Below are positions 35,431 through 46,797 of a stretch of DNA of 64,000 nucleotides, piece after piece. Made by a program: the position numbers and the translations under genes. The stretch lies in contig OZ023262.1 of NCBI GenBank assembly GCA_964006375.1, forward strand, positions 193,606,907-193,670,906, written 5' to 3'. The notes under the pieces are model-generated. The model saw only the letters and a list, made by a program, of their open reading frames with translations, made no database searches and had not been told where the DNA came from. Origin of the DNA: Tillus elongatus (lineage: Eukaryota > Arthropoda > Insecta > Coleoptera > Cleridae). Numbering within the stretch: the stretch's first letter is position 1; every line of letters starts with the position of its first letter.

Positions 35431-36839
35431 TAGTGATGGGAAAAACTGTTATATTGTTTTAACAGGTCGCACCTGTTACTGTTATTTAGAAATAACAGTT
35501 AAATATAACAGGTAGAAAATAACAGTATGAACTATGAATTATTAAGAATTCCACGTAGACGTAGTAACAGTAGCTGAACCCGTCCGGTGGTGTAGTTGGG
35601 TAATGTTTAAAATAAAAAATATTCTTGTATTATGTTTAAAACAATTAATAACTTTTTTATTAAAAAAATGATGGAGTTTTTTTGTGGGTATTCATCACTA
35701 ATAATAATTTGGTAAAAAATTCAACACTGCAGAATTTCTTTCGAATTTTCTTAACTAATTAAGTATTAGTTAAGCATTGAGCTTGAAAACCTCTATAGCC
35801 ATCTTTTCCTTGAAAATGAGAGCTATATGAAATAAATGAATTATTGTAAGCAAAAAATAAAATAAATAATTTAAAAAAAATTAAAACTATTTTTTTTCTC
35901 TCTACCTATAGGGCGAAGTGTGTCTGGTTTCAACTATACCGGGTACAGGGAATATTTTTATAATTTCATTAAAATTGGTACTGTTTCTGAGATTTTTTAA
36001 GTTTCAGGGATTTTTTATTTTGCAGTAGTAATAAAAAAAAGATGTTTAAAATCGGACCTATTTCTTAGATTTCCAAAGTGAAAAGTAAAAAGGAATATTG
36101 ATTTATTAGTTACATAAGGCAAAGAAGAATGAGCAAAAAACTACCTAATATAATATAATACCTAAGGACTCACGTTAAAGCATAACTGTACGTTTGTATA
36201 CATATCAGTTTTTCCTTAAAACAAAAATGCCATCAGCATATCGAGTTATCTGATGGTGACCTGATTTTATTTTTACAGTGATATAGTTCATTTTTAATAA
36301 TTTTCACTTGCTACATATACAGCCTTTTTATTTACATTTTTCATATTTTGTGTTTGTTTATAAATTGTAAATATATGTGTGTGTCTTGTGTGAATCAACA
36401 ACCTGTCAAAATTTAAGAGTTTCATTGTACCGACGACCCTACGTTCCCAAAGCTGTGAGCACACTAGTATAGAGTAGTATGTTATGAAGTAAAGTCCGCT
36501 CTATACTCTATACCCCATTCCCAGTCTCATGTCCATTCATCCTGTTATAACAGTTGCGGATGAAAACAGTATTATGTTATGAAGTAAAGTCCGCTCTATA
36601 CCCCATTCCCAGTCTCATGTCCATTCATCCTGTTATAACAGTTGCGGATGAAAACCGAAGCTGCTTCATCGTAGCAGTGCAACAGAAACAGATACGACAA
36701 CAGAAACAGATACGACTCACTGCGCAACAGCATCCCCTCCACTGTACCTGTTATTTGTATATATCTATAACAGGTTGTTACTGCTGCGGCTCGACAACAG
36801 TTAAAATATAACAGACTGTTAAATAACAACCCATCACTA
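35431..36839 (+). mobile_element. hAT-type nonautonomous element, copy 3
   Basis: 1409 bp from TAGTGATGGGAAAAACTG to CAACCCATCACTA, with the 8-bp duplication ATTCAGAC (35423-35430 and 36840-36847). Very similar to 25558-27013; lacks about 40 bp near 36250 present in copy 2. No transposase. Confidence 0.92.
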
Positions 36840-36847
36840 ATTCAGAC

Positions 36848-38055
<1,208 letters not shown>

Positions 38056-38148
<93 letters not shown>
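38056..38148. repeat. (TA)n microsatellite, left of the Penelope-like element
   Basis: Pure TA up to the element boundary. The matching tract on the other side is 41669-41741. Confidence 0.95.
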
Positions 38149-38150
<2 letters not shown>

Positions 38151-38151
<1 letters not shown>

Positions 38152-38281
38152 TTAGGAATATTGCACTACACTGTAATCACTTTTAAATATACACTTTATT
38201 TGTTTGCTGTACGTTTGTGATTTCTTATTGGTTTGCGTGGACTGCAGTTTCGAACCGTCCCGGTTCATCATCAGCACGCTA
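38151..38281 (-). repeat. PLE terminal repeat, 3' copy
   Basis: About 131 bp (from CTTTAGGAATATTGCACTAC) repeated in the same orientation at 40968-41098, with very few differences. Includes a hammerhead ribozyme. Confidence 0.88.
38235..38279 (-). ncRNA. PLE hammerhead ribozyme, 3' copy
   Basis: Stem I GCGTG/CACGC, core CTGATGA, stem II GAACCG/CGGTTC with GGA loop and one unpaired T, GAAA, palindromic stem III CTGCAG, cleavage triplet GTC. PLE terminal repeats are known to carry such short-stem hammerheads. Confidence 0.9.
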
Positions 38282-38353
38282 CTGGCTGCTATCGCTCCTG
38301 TCTGGTCTACCTCGGAGATTGTAGGTGGCGCATGCGCCGTGAGCTTCTATTGG

Positions 38354-40855
38354 TCAGTTTCCTGTTCTCTGATTGGTTGTGCCTTCGGACTGTGTCGTGT
38401 GTATCGGTCTCCTGTCTTGATCACTGTGGTTTAATAATTTGTCTATTTGTATGGCCTTTATTAAGTTTTGTTTAAATGTTTGTACTTGGATTTGTTCTGG
38501 CATTAATTGTTTTCTATTGTTTGTTTGTTGAATGTAGTATTGTTCCCAGATTTCCATTTTTTTGTGGTCTTTAACATGTTTCATTAGTTTTAATTGGGTG
38601 ATGTCTGGTTTTTGGTGTTTTGTGTCGTGAATGTGTGTAGCTACGTTTGATTTGTAGCTAGGTATGTGGATTTTATCCAATGCTGTTATATGTTCTTTGA
38701 ATCTTGTTTCTATTGATTTCTTTGTCATTCCTATATATTTTTTATTGCATGTGTTACATTCTATTTGATATATTCCGTTTAATTCATGTGGGTTGTGTTC
38801 TTGTTTTTTATTTATTTTGTTTATTATTTTGTTATTGGTTTTGTAGCTCATTTTTAAGTCATATTGTTTGAGTGTTTGTGTTATTTTTTTGATGTGGTGG
38901 TTATAAGTGAATGTTGTGTATTTTGTGTTTGTTTCTGGTGTTTTGTTTTCGGTTTTGTTGATTTGTTTGTTTTTGATTTGTTTTACTAGCTTTTCTATTG
39001 TTTTTTTGTTGTATCCATTTCTTTCTGATATTTGTATTATGATGTTGTACTCCTTTTCTCGTTCGTCGTTATGAAGTGGTATATTTAGCATTCTGTATAT
39101 TAAGTATCTGTATGCGGCCAGTTTGTGTGTATGTGGGTGTAGTGAGTGTTTAGGTATAGTGATGTCTGTTTGTGTGGGTTTTCTGTATATTTTGTATTCA
39201 ATCTGGTTTTCTTTTCTGATTAGTGTTATGTCTAGGAAGTTTATGGTGTTGTTTGATTCTTTTTCTATTGTAAATTTTATGTTTCTGTTAATTTGGTTTA
39301 TTTTTTCGAGGATATTGTCTATGTTGGTTTTTTGATTGTCGTATATTATTAATATATCATCGACGTATCTTATCCATTTGATGTTTGGGTCTGTCTCTTT
39401 TATGATGGTGTTGATTTTATCTTCTAACTGTTGTATGTATATTTCTGCCATGATGCTTGATAGTGGAGATCCCATTGGTAGTCCATCTTCTTGGATGTAG
39501 TATTCTCCGTTGAACTCAAAGTAATTTTGTTTTAATATGATGTTTAATATTTCGCTAATTTGTTGTTTTTTGTTGTTATTTTGCATTTTATTTTCGATTA
39601 TATTTGTAGTTTCGTTAATTGGTATATTGGTGTACATATTTGTTATATCAAATGAGGCAAGTCTTGTGTTTTTGTTTATGTTTATATTTTCTAGTTTATC
39701 TACTAGTTCTATGGAGTTTTTTATGTTAAATTTGCTTTCTAGTTGTAATTCTTGTTTTAGTACTTGGTCCATTTCTTTTGCTATTTTGTATGAAGGTGCA
39801 TCTTTGAAGTTGATGAGTGGTCTTATTGGGTATCCTGTATTGTGTATTTTTATTATTCCTGTCATTGGTGGTGCTTTAGGGTTGTTGTTATAATAATGTG
39901 TTGTTTTTTGGTTGAATATTGTCTTGTGTTTTTTTATGATGTTTAATATTTGATTTTGGAATTTTTTCGTTGGGTTTTCGTTCAGTTTTTTGCATTTGTT
40001 TGTTGAGATGAAAGTGTTTGTTTTTTCTATATAGTCCTGTGTTTTTATTGCTATTAGTGCGTCGCTTTTATCTGTTTTTGCTATTGTTATGTTGTTATAT
40101 GTGACTTTGTTTCTTATTTGTTTGATCATTTTTTCATGTGTATGGTTTTTTGATTTAGTCTTGTCAATAATTCTGTTTATTTCTGTTGCTAGTTGGTTTT
40201 TCAGTGGTTCTAAGTTTGGGCTATTTATTGAGTTTATCGCGTGTTGTGTGTCCACTATTATGTTCTCTATTGTAGATTTTTTTGTATCTAAAAAGTTGGT
40301 TTTTATGTTGTTTTCTATGAATTCTTTTTCTTCTTTTGTGAATTGTGTGTCTGTTATGTTTATAAATCTATCCTGAAATATGTGGTGTGTTGTGGTTGTT
40401 ATGTTTACATTATCTAGTTTGTTCTTTTTAAGGTTGTGTAGTTTTTTGTTTATTTTCTCTAATTTGTGTTTATAATCGGTTTTTATGTTGTGCATTATAT
40501 TGTTATATGTTTGTGTCCATGTGTCGTATTTCATCTGGTTTGCTAATAAAAGATGAAGTCTATATAATTTTTTTGTAAGTGTGGTTATGTTGCTGTATTG
40601 ATGTTTGATTTCGTTCGTGATATATAGTTTTTCTGCTTGTGTTTGGGTGTATTTGGCCGTATTGGTATGGTTATGAACAGTGATTTTAGCGTATTTTGGT
40701 GTTAATTTGTGTCTTAGGCATTCTCTATTGAAGTATATGTTGGCTTTGTTATAATATATTTTCCTGTAAGTATTTTTGAATAATTTGATGTTTGTCTGTA
40801 TGTTATCGCTGTCATGTTGGCCATTTTGTGTGTTATTATCTTGTGTTGTGTTCAT
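38354..40855 (-). CDS. Penelope-like reverse transcriptase with C-terminal GIY-YIG endonuclease
   Basis: An 833-residue uninterrupted frame starting at ATG 40855. It is Asn/Lys/Ile/Thr-rich, reflecting extreme A bias. RT motifs in order: SFDITNMYTNIPI (about 401-413, first catalytic Asp), EDGLPMGSPLSSIMAEIY (about 456-473), IRYVDDILIIYD (YVDD at 497-500). The C terminus carries a GIY-YIG nuclease: GIYQIECNTCNKKYIGMTKK at 694-713, with the following Arg in ETRFKEH and a downstream EIWEQYY helix. Together these copy RNA into DNA and nick the target. All catalytic motifs are present, so the copy could be active. Several frames read on the opposite strand are shadows of this gene. Confidence 0.93.
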   Translation of the reverse strand: MNTTQDNNTQNGQHDSDNIQTNIKLFKNTYRKIYYNKANIYFNRECLRHKLTPKYAKITVHNHTNTAKYTQTQAEKLYITNEIKHQYSNITTLTKKLYRLHLLLANQMKYDTWTQTYNNIMHNIKTDYKHKLEKINKKLHNLKKNKLDNVNITTTTHHIFQDRFINITDTQFTKEEKEFIENNIKTNFLDTKKSTIENIIVDTQHAINSINSPNLEPLKNQLATEINRIIDKTKSKNHTHEKMIKQIRNKVTYNNITIAKTDKSDALIAIKTQDYIEKTNTFISTNKCKKLNENPTKKFQNQILNIIKKHKTIFNQKTTHYYNNNPKAPPMTGIIKIHNTGYPIRPLINFKDAPSYKIAKEMDQVLKQELQLESKFNIKNSIELVDKLENININKNTRLASFDITNMYTNIPINETTNIIENKMQNNNKKQQISEILNIILKQNYFEFNGEYYIQEDGLPMGSPLSSIMAEIYIQQLEDKINTIIKETDPNIKWIRYVDDILIIYDNQKTNIDNILEKINQINRNIKFTIEKESNNTINFLDITLIRKENQIEYKIYRKPTQTDITIPKHSLHPHTHKLAAYRYLIYRMLNIPLHNDEREKEYNIIIQISERNGYNKKTIEKLVKQIKNKQINKTENKTPETNTKYTTFTYNHHIKKITQTLKQYDLKMSYKTNNKIINKINKKQEHNPHELNGIYQIECNTCNKKYIGMTKKSIETRFKEHITALDKIHIPSYKSNVATHIHDTKHQKPDITQLKLMKHVKDHKKMEIWEQYYIQQTNNRKQLMPEQIQVQTFKQNLIKAIQIDKLLNHSDQDRRPIHTTQSEGTTNQRTGN

Positions 40856-40967
40856 GTTTCTGGAATTTTCCCTATTTTGTAGTTACTCACTGTACACGTG
40901 TTATTCGTATGTTCGTTATTGGTGTTAATTATTTGTGCGTTATTACCTTGTGTGGCTTTAATATCTT

Positions 40968-41098
40968 TAGGAATATTGCACTACACTGTAATCACTTTCA
41001 AATATACACTTTATTTGTTTGCTGTACGTTTGTGATTTCTTATTGGTTTGCGTGGACTGCAGTTTCGAACCGTCCCGGTTCATCATCAGCATGCTACG
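40968..41098 (-). repeat. PLE terminal repeat, 5' copy
   Basis: Direct repeat of 38151-38281, ending at the hammerhead; the inverted 3' fragment joins immediately after it, over a short GCATGTA overlap. Confidence 0.85.
41050..41094 (-). ncRNA. PLE hammerhead ribozyme, 5' copy
   Basis: Same ribozyme as 38235-38279 with one stem I change (GCATG against CACGC, an A-C mismatch). Confidence 0.85.
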
Positions 41099-41664
41099 CA
41101 TGTAACACATGCAATAAAAAATATATAGGAATGACAAAGAAATCAATAGAAACAAGATTCAAAGAACATATAACAGCATTGGATAAAATCCACATACCTA
41201 GCTACAAATCAAACGTAGCTACACACATTCACGACACAAAACACCAAAAACCAGACATCACCCAATTAAAACTAATGAAACATGTTAAAGACCACAAAAA
41301 AATGGAAATCTGGGAACAATACTACATTCAACAAACAAACAATAGAAAACAATTAATGCCAGAACAAATCCAAGTACAAACATTTAAACAAAACTTAATA
41401 AAGGCCATACAAATAGACAAATTATTAAACCACGGTGATCAAGACAGGAGACCGATACACACGACACAGTCCGAAGGCACAACCAATCAGAGAACAGGAA
41501 ACCGACCAATAGAAGCTCACGGCGCATGCGCCACCTACAATCTCCGACGTAGACCAGACAGGAGCGATAGCAGCCAGTAGCGTGCTGATGATGAACCGGG
41601 ACGGTTCGAAACTGCAGTCCACGCAAACCAATAAGAAATCACAAACGTACAGCAAACAAATAAA

Positions 41665-41668
<4 letters not shown>
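41096..41668 (+). pseudogene. Inverted, 5'-truncated PLE copy (GIY-YIG region and 3' end)
   Basis: Encodes the last ~130 residues of the PLE protein from CNTCNKKYIGM to the same C terminus. One visible residue difference is LLNHG versus LLNHS; codons are otherwise almost identical. It lacks the RT. It is followed by the 3' region with a hammerhead and runs into (TA)n at 41669. The apparent long frame starting at 40792 is a chance fusion with the opposite strand of the main copy. Confidence 0.88.
41580..41624 (+). ncRNA. PLE hammerhead ribozyme in the inverted copy
   Basis: Identical in all core and stem positions to 38235-38279, on the opposite strand. Confidence 0.9.

Positions 41669-41741
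<73 letters not shown>
41669..41741. repeat. (TA)n microsatellite, right of the PLE
   Basis: Right-hand part of the TA tract that received the element. Confidence 0.95.
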
Positions 41742-41743
<2 letters not shown>

Positions 41744-42065
41744 ACCGAGAACTCAAATAATTATGGGCTGATTTCGATTAGATTTGTTGAATACCTCCCT
41801 TTTGTAGGTGGCTTGGATAAGTTCGTAAGCCAGGAAAATCGGATTAGTTTTTCCCGGAAGATTTTGCGTTTTCTTTGGGAAAATTTTTATATCTCCGCAA
41901 ATAACAAAGTTAGGACAACCATATTGGGTACGAGGGTTTATATCATAAAAAGAATACCATGCACCAAAATTTTAATCTCTACGCTAAAATAAAAAAAGTT
42001 ATAAGCTTTTAAGTTTTTATTCTTAAAACGTCAAAAAGTCGCGATTCAAAACGTCAAAATTAACA
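41742..42065 (+). repeat. Dispersed repeat, continuation beyond the PLE
   Basis: Reads ATGGGCTGATTTCGATTAGA, then CCTCCCTTTTGTAGGTGGCT and GATAAGTTCGTAAGCCAGGA, colinear with 3550-3640. Together with 38005-38055 it rebuilds one repeat copy around the TA tract. Confidence 0.75.
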
Positions 42066-42103
42066 TGTTCTCGATAGAGAACCTACATGAACGAGTATGC
42101 AGC

Positions 42104-42238
<135 letters not shown>

Positions 42239-42440
42239 TTTTTTTTTGGTGGGTTGGTGAAATCCTTTATGGACTGACAATGAGGATTAGGTTGCGACCT
42301 CCTCATCCTTTGTGTCGGAGTCTTCCTTGCGGACATACCGACTAAAACACCCGTCCCTCTTCTTATAGTCGACTGTTCCGGAACTACTTTCAAGTAATAC
42401 TTCAGAACAGTCCCTTATTTGCCTGTCGGCTTCTTCTCCT

Positions 42441-45431
42441 TTATTCTCCTTCCCAGCCTCGGTTAGCCTCCTTTGCTTTCAGGATGTTGATGACAAAGTT
42501 GGTGACGGCATCCCAGTTCTCCTTCTTGTCTATCATTTTGGCAATGATCGTGTCAGGGGTGAAAATCCCTACATTGCCAGCCAAGTCGCTTCTGAGATGT
42601 TCCCACTGGGGGCACTCAAAGAAGGTGTGATACGCGTTCTCTGCTTCCGCTTGGCAATACCTACACTGGGGATCGTGTGACTTTCCGATTTTTGCCAAGA
42701 AGGACCGGAAGTACCCGTGACCGGTCAGAAACTGTGTCAGGTAGTAGCCTACCTCACCATGCTTCCTCTCCACCCAGCTCCTTATGTTGCCAATTAATCG
42801 GGCCGTCCATCTCCCTCGGGTCTCGGTGTTCCATCTATCCTGCCATTTTCGTAGGGTTTCTTCCCGTTCTTCTTTCTTCGCGGTCTGCATCGTAGTTTCG
42901 CTTCCCCTCAGGTAGATCCTTCTGCGTTCCTCGGCTAGCAGGTCTATCGGGACCACTCCTGCGATAATCTGTGCCGCGGGGCCTGAGACTGTCCTGTAAG
43001 CACTGCTAATTCTGAGCGCTCCCCTTCTTTGAACCATTTCCATCCTCGCTCGGTATTTTTGGAACTTCAGCGCTGTGGTCCACACTTCTGCTCCGTAGAG
43101 CATGATAGCGTCTGCCGTCCTCAACAGCAGTTTTCGCTTGGTAGGGGAAGGACCCCCGACGTTGGCCATCAGTCTACTCAGATTCCCTGCGACAGCCGCT
43201 GCCTTGTCCGTCGCTTTGCGTATATGCGTCCAGAAATTAAGCTTTCCATCGAGCATTACTCCCAGGTATTTGATGGCTTTGGACGTTTCGATGGTCTGGC
43301 CATCCACTTTCATTGGGATGACTCTCTCTATCCGCTTAGGCGTCAGAAGTACAATCTCCGTCTTTTGGACAGCCAGGGACAAGGACCGGGACTCCATCCA
43401 GTCCAGTACGCGGCGCATTGTCTGGTTCAGCTTGAGTTGAAGGTGGTCTACCGTGCGGGCAGTAATCACCGCGACCAAGTCATCTGCGTACCCTACCAGA
43501 AAGGCTCCACTCGGCATCTCCATACGTAGGATCCCGTCGTAGTTTAAATTCCACAGGTCAGCACCTAGGACTGATCCTTGCGCTGCTCCTGAGGTAATTC
43601 TCTTCTTCTTCGTTCCCTCTTGTGTCTCGAACATCAGCCACCGGTTCGTCAGATAATCCTGAAGGACGCGGTATAGATATGCCGGTACGCGGAACTTCCT
43701 TAGGGCCTCTAGTATGTCCTTCCATCTGGCTGAGTTGAAGGCATTTTTTACGTCCAGTGTTACGGCCATGCATAACTCTCTGGACCAATGATTACCCGTC
43801 TGCACTGCTCTTGCCGCGGTGATCACCTCGTTTACCGCGTCCACAGTCGATCTTTTCGCGGTAAAGCCGTATTGCCTTGGAGAAAGTCCTCCGGCTTCTG
43901 CAACTGCATCTAGAATTCTGCGTTTCAGCATTTTCTCGTACAGCTTTCCAGCTGTATCTAGCATGCATAATGGCCTATAGGCTGAAGCCATGTTGGGGTC
44001 GCCCTTTCCCTTCCCGATGAGGACGAGTTTTGCTACCTTCCACTGCTCCGGAAATATGCCTTCTGTCAGGCATGCATTGTACATGTCCAGCAGTACCTCC
44101 GGTTGTGACTGCGCCGTTACCTTCAGTATTTCTACCGGTATCCTATCTGGACCAGGGGCCTTTTTATTCCGCATGGAGGTCGCCGCACGCAAGAGCTCAT
44201 CCCTGGTGAAGAGTGGTATCTCCTCTGCTGGCATCTCAACAGCTGCGCGGTCCTCCATTGTATGAGTGGGAAAGAGCTCGTCCACTATCTTTTCCTTGGC
44301 CCTTGTGGACATTTCCACGGTGGGGTCCATCCCCCTTAGTTTTTGGAGCACAATTTTGTACCCCAACCCCCATGGGTCACTTTCGACGTCCTCACATAGC
44401 TCTTTCCATTTCTGGGCCTTGCTCGTCCAGATGGCCCTCTTTAAGGCTCTTCTTGCTAGCCTGTATTGCTCTGTTCTTGTCTGGAATTCCGTAGAGTCTC
44501 GCCCAGCCCGTTGAGCCAGCCTTCTGTGTCGGAAACAGTTCTTCCTAAGGTCAGCGATCTCTTGGTTCCACCAGTAGGCAGGGCGGCGGTCCCGGATTGC
44601 CGCTTTCTTAGGCATAGAGGCCTCGCACGCCCTGGTCAGTAGCCCTATCGTCGCTGTCACCAACAGCATCGCAACGGCCGTCCCTGGTGCCCTTCGCTTG
44701 ATTTCTTGTAAAGTCCCTCTGCCCATGTGTATCATGGTGTCGAAGAGATCTTTATCAAGTCTATCTACGTTCCAGCGAGGAGGGGGAGTCGCTTCTTGAC
44801 CGGGCGCGCCGCCTCCCACCCGGAATTGTATGTACTGGTGGTCGCTCGCCGAATAGTCCTCCAGCACCTGCCATTCGCTTATCTGTGCTGCGAGCGTCTC
44901 CGAAGCCATAGTGATGTCTGGTATGGTACCTGTGCATCCTGCTCTTCTGAATGTTGGCACCTCTCCCTGGTTCATGACGACCAGTCCGAGTCTGGCTGCC
45001 ATTTCCGCCACCCTTCGTCCTCTACCATCAGTTGTTTGCATTCCCCACTCTATTGCCTTGGCGTTAAAGTCCCCTGCGATAAGCAACTTTCCTCCTACAT
45101 TGCGGAACTCGTCTTCTATGCCGGCCAGCTTCTCCTCGAAATCAGCTATGGATTCGTTTGGTGTAAGGTAGCAGCTGACATAGGTCACACTCCTGCTTCT
45201 GATCCAGGCATATCCGGGCCCTGCTCCGCTCGCTTCTATTGGGACTCCGGATCGATTTACTACCCATATTGCCGCGGTACCTGACGAGTCTTTAAACCAA
45301 CCCGGTCCGCTGGTGTCATCATATTGTTCGCTAATGAGCATGATATCCGTCTTTTTTTCGTGGGCGATCTGCTGTTTGAGGGCGCTCGCCGTTTTACTCC
45401 TGTTCAGGTTGATCTGGAGCACTCTGATCAT
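42441..45431 (-). CDS. R1-clade ORF2: endonuclease-reverse transcriptase
   Basis: 996 residues from ATG 45431. N-terminal AP-like endonuclease: IRVLQINLNRSKTASALKQQ at the start, LLIAGDFNAKAIEWG near 117-131, YSASDHQYIQF near 193-203. RT: MRNKKAPGPDRIPVEI, SAYRPLCMLDTAGKLYEKML, VTLDVKNAFNSARW (first Asp, about 561), GAAQGSVLGADLWNLNYD, LVGYADDLVAVI (YADD 648-651). The C-terminal Cys-His motif CRYCQAEAENAYHTFFEC is at about 923-940. No internal stop. I place the start at 45431 because the longer frame upstream is only the shadow of the ORF1 zinc knuckles and because the ATG overlaps the ORF1 stop (ATGA). The enzyme nicks the target and primes reverse transcription there. Confidence 0.92.
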   Translation of the reverse strand: MIRVLQINLNRSKTASALKQQIAHEKKTDIMLISEQYDDTSGPGWFKDSSGTAAIWVVNRSGVPIEASGAGPGYAWIRSRSVTYVSCYLTPNESIADFEEKLAGIEDEFRNVGGKLLIAGDFNAKAIEWGMQTTDGRGRRVAEMAARLGLVVMNQGEVPTFRRAGCTGTIPDITMASETLAAQISEWQVLEDYSASDHQYIQFRVGGGAPGQEATPPPRWNVDRLDKDLFDTMIHMGRGTLQEIKRRAPGTAVAMLLVTATIGLLTRACEASMPKKAAIRDRRPAYWWNQEIADLRKNCFRHRRLAQRAGRDSTEFQTRTEQYRLARRALKRAIWTSKAQKWKELCEDVESDPWGLGYKIVLQKLRGMDPTVEMSTRAKEKIVDELFPTHTMEDRAAVEMPAEEIPLFTRDELLRAATSMRNKKAPGPDRIPVEILKVTAQSQPEVLLDMYNACLTEGIFPEQWKVAKLVLIGKGKGDPNMASAYRPLCMLDTAGKLYEKMLKRRILDAVAEAGGLSPRQYGFTAKRSTVDAVNEVITAARAVQTGNHWSRELCMAVTLDVKNAFNSARWKDILEALRKFRVPAYLYRVLQDYLTNRWLMFETQEGTKKKRITSGAAQGSVLGADLWNLNYDGILRMEMPSGAFLVGYADDLVAVITARTVDHLQLKLNQTMRRVLDWMESRSLSLAVQKTEIVLLTPKRIERVIPMKVDGQTIETSKAIKYLGVMLDGKLNFWTHIRKATDKAAAVAGNLSRLMANVGGPSPTKRKLLLRTADAIMLYGAEVWTTALKFQKYRARMEMVQRRGALRISSAYRTVSGPAAQIIAGVVPIDLLAEERRRIYLRGSETTMQTAKKEEREETLRKWQDRWNTETRGRWTARLIGNIRSWVERKHGEVGYYLTQFLTGHGYFRSFLAKIGKSHDPQCRYCQAEAENAYHTFFECPQWEHLRSDLAGNVGIFTPDTIIAKMIDKKENWDAVTNFVINILKAKEANRGWEGE

Positions 45432-46797
45432 GCTGTTTTCTTCTTCGCCTGGTCTAAAGCTCTCCGAAAAGCTGTGCATCCTTTTCTGCCTGCGACATGG
45501 TTTGAGTTGACTCCCAACTCTACACACAGAGCGCACTTCTCGGCCTCCTTGCAAGATGCAGCCCGGTGCCCTTCACCACCGCATCTATAACACACGTTTG
45601 CACGGTCGGTACCTCTGCACTCCCTTGCTCGGTGTCCATACCCTAGGCATTTGTAGCATCGCAGTATCTGAATGCGCAGCCTTACTCTGCAGTTTACCAG
45701 GCCAATTCGTATTTTCCCCCCTTGAGGAGGCCGTCGGCGTCCTTTCCTTCCAGCTCTATTATCGCGAGTCTCTGGGATCTGCTGTTTGGGTTGGTCAGGG
45801 AAATTTTCAGGTCTTCTCTGGTACCGCCCAGTTTTTTCTCCAGAGCCTCTCTGACCTCCTCCGCGGTTGCCAGGGAGTCGAGGTCGCGCACCTCTACGGT
45901 TGACCGTGGGGTCAGGTTTTTTATAACATTCTGTTCCCCCACGGCTTCCTCCACCGCCTTTGTGAACTCTGTTGACGCTTTGGAGTCCCTACCCATTTCG
46001 AGGAGCACATCCCCCTTCATCGTCTTTTTGATGGCTCGGATCTCAGTGCCTGTGTGATCCGGTTTGACGCTCCCTCTTAGCCTCTTGAGGACCTCAGAGT
46101 AGGGTAGGACCTCGGAGACTTTGATTACTATGGCGTCTGGCTTCCGAGCCTGCTTCTTCTCTTTCCTGGTGTGTTTTTCAATCTTCTTTTCCTGTTGCTG
46201 TCTCCGTCTTTCGTCCTCCTGTTTTTCTTTCTCTTTCGTGATCTGATCCTTACGCTTCCTGGCTTCCTGTTCTTTCCTTACTGCTGCTTCTCTCATCTTC
46301 TTTTTTTCTTCCTTTTTCCTTGATTTGTTCTCCTTCTTCTTGACCTCCTTTGGGATCATCCAATGCTCTTTGGATATCCCCTTTACGACCGAGGGGGAGG
46401 CTGAGTCGGTCAACTCTTCCTCGTCTCCACTGCTGCTGCTGCTGTCAAGCTCGCCCGTCCTTAGTCTATTTCGGACTACGCCCGTCTTTTTCTTCGATGG
46501 TGCACATCTGCCGCTCTCCCTTTTTTCTATCGTTTCTCTCAGTTTGTTCTGGAGTGGTCTCCTCTTCGTACCCTGAGAGACTAGGGCATCATGAATCTCT
46601 ATTAGCTGTGATACACCATCTTTAATCACCATGCTAACGTTTCTTTGTTGCTTGATAGTGACGGTCAAGCGCGTTATCACCTCTTTCATTTGTCTCAGGC
46701 TTTCATGATCATTATCTTCTACAGCCTGGATCTCACTCCATCCTTTATCTCCTGTGTTTTTGACTTCCGTCATTTTCTGTATATTATTATCTTCCAT
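45428..46797 (-). pseudogene. R1-clade ORF1 (gag-like), frameshifted before the zinc knuckles
   Basis: Starts at ATG 46797 (MEDNNIQKMTEVKN). A 367-residue frame holds a coiled, highly charged Lys/Glu/Arg region (about 150-225) and an RNA-binding gag core (EVRDLDSLATAEEVREAL). It stops at 45694, but the expected continuation lies in another frame: three CCHC-type knuckles (CYKCLGYGHRAREC, CYRCGGEGHRAASC, and CALC with later His and Cys), ending at 45428. The break lies at a run of six G residues (45716-45721 on the plus strand as C); a run of seven would keep one frame. It is a single-base deletion, an assembly error or, less likely, programmed. Confidence 0.85.

Larger units (their letters stand above)
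38149..41668 (-). mobile_element. Penelope-like element (PLE) with inverted truncated copy
   Basis: Minus strand: a terminal pLTR-type repeat (40968-41095), a long ORF, and the 3' region with a second copy of the same repeat (38151-38281). Attached at 41096-41668 is an inverted copy of the 3' 570 bp. The pair of flanking (TA)n tracts shows that the composite inserted into a TA microsatellite. The inverted copy differs from the main copy at only a few bases, so the insertion is young. Head-to-head truncated copies are characteristic of this class. Confidence 0.9.

Noticed and set aside
39123..40376. Several Phe/Leu/Ser-rich plus-strand frames that look like membrane proteins
   Set aside because: Antisense shadows of the A-rich Penelope-like ORF; hydrophobicity follows from T-rich codons.
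40792..41580. 262-codon plus-strand frame ending in the GIY-YIG domain
   Set aside because: Its N-terminal half is antisense to the PLE 5' region; only the part from 41096 is homologous, and that is the inverted truncated copy.
43029..45903. Many plus-strand frames of 65-185 codons
   Set aside because: Shadows of the GC-rich R1-clade ORFs on the minus strand.
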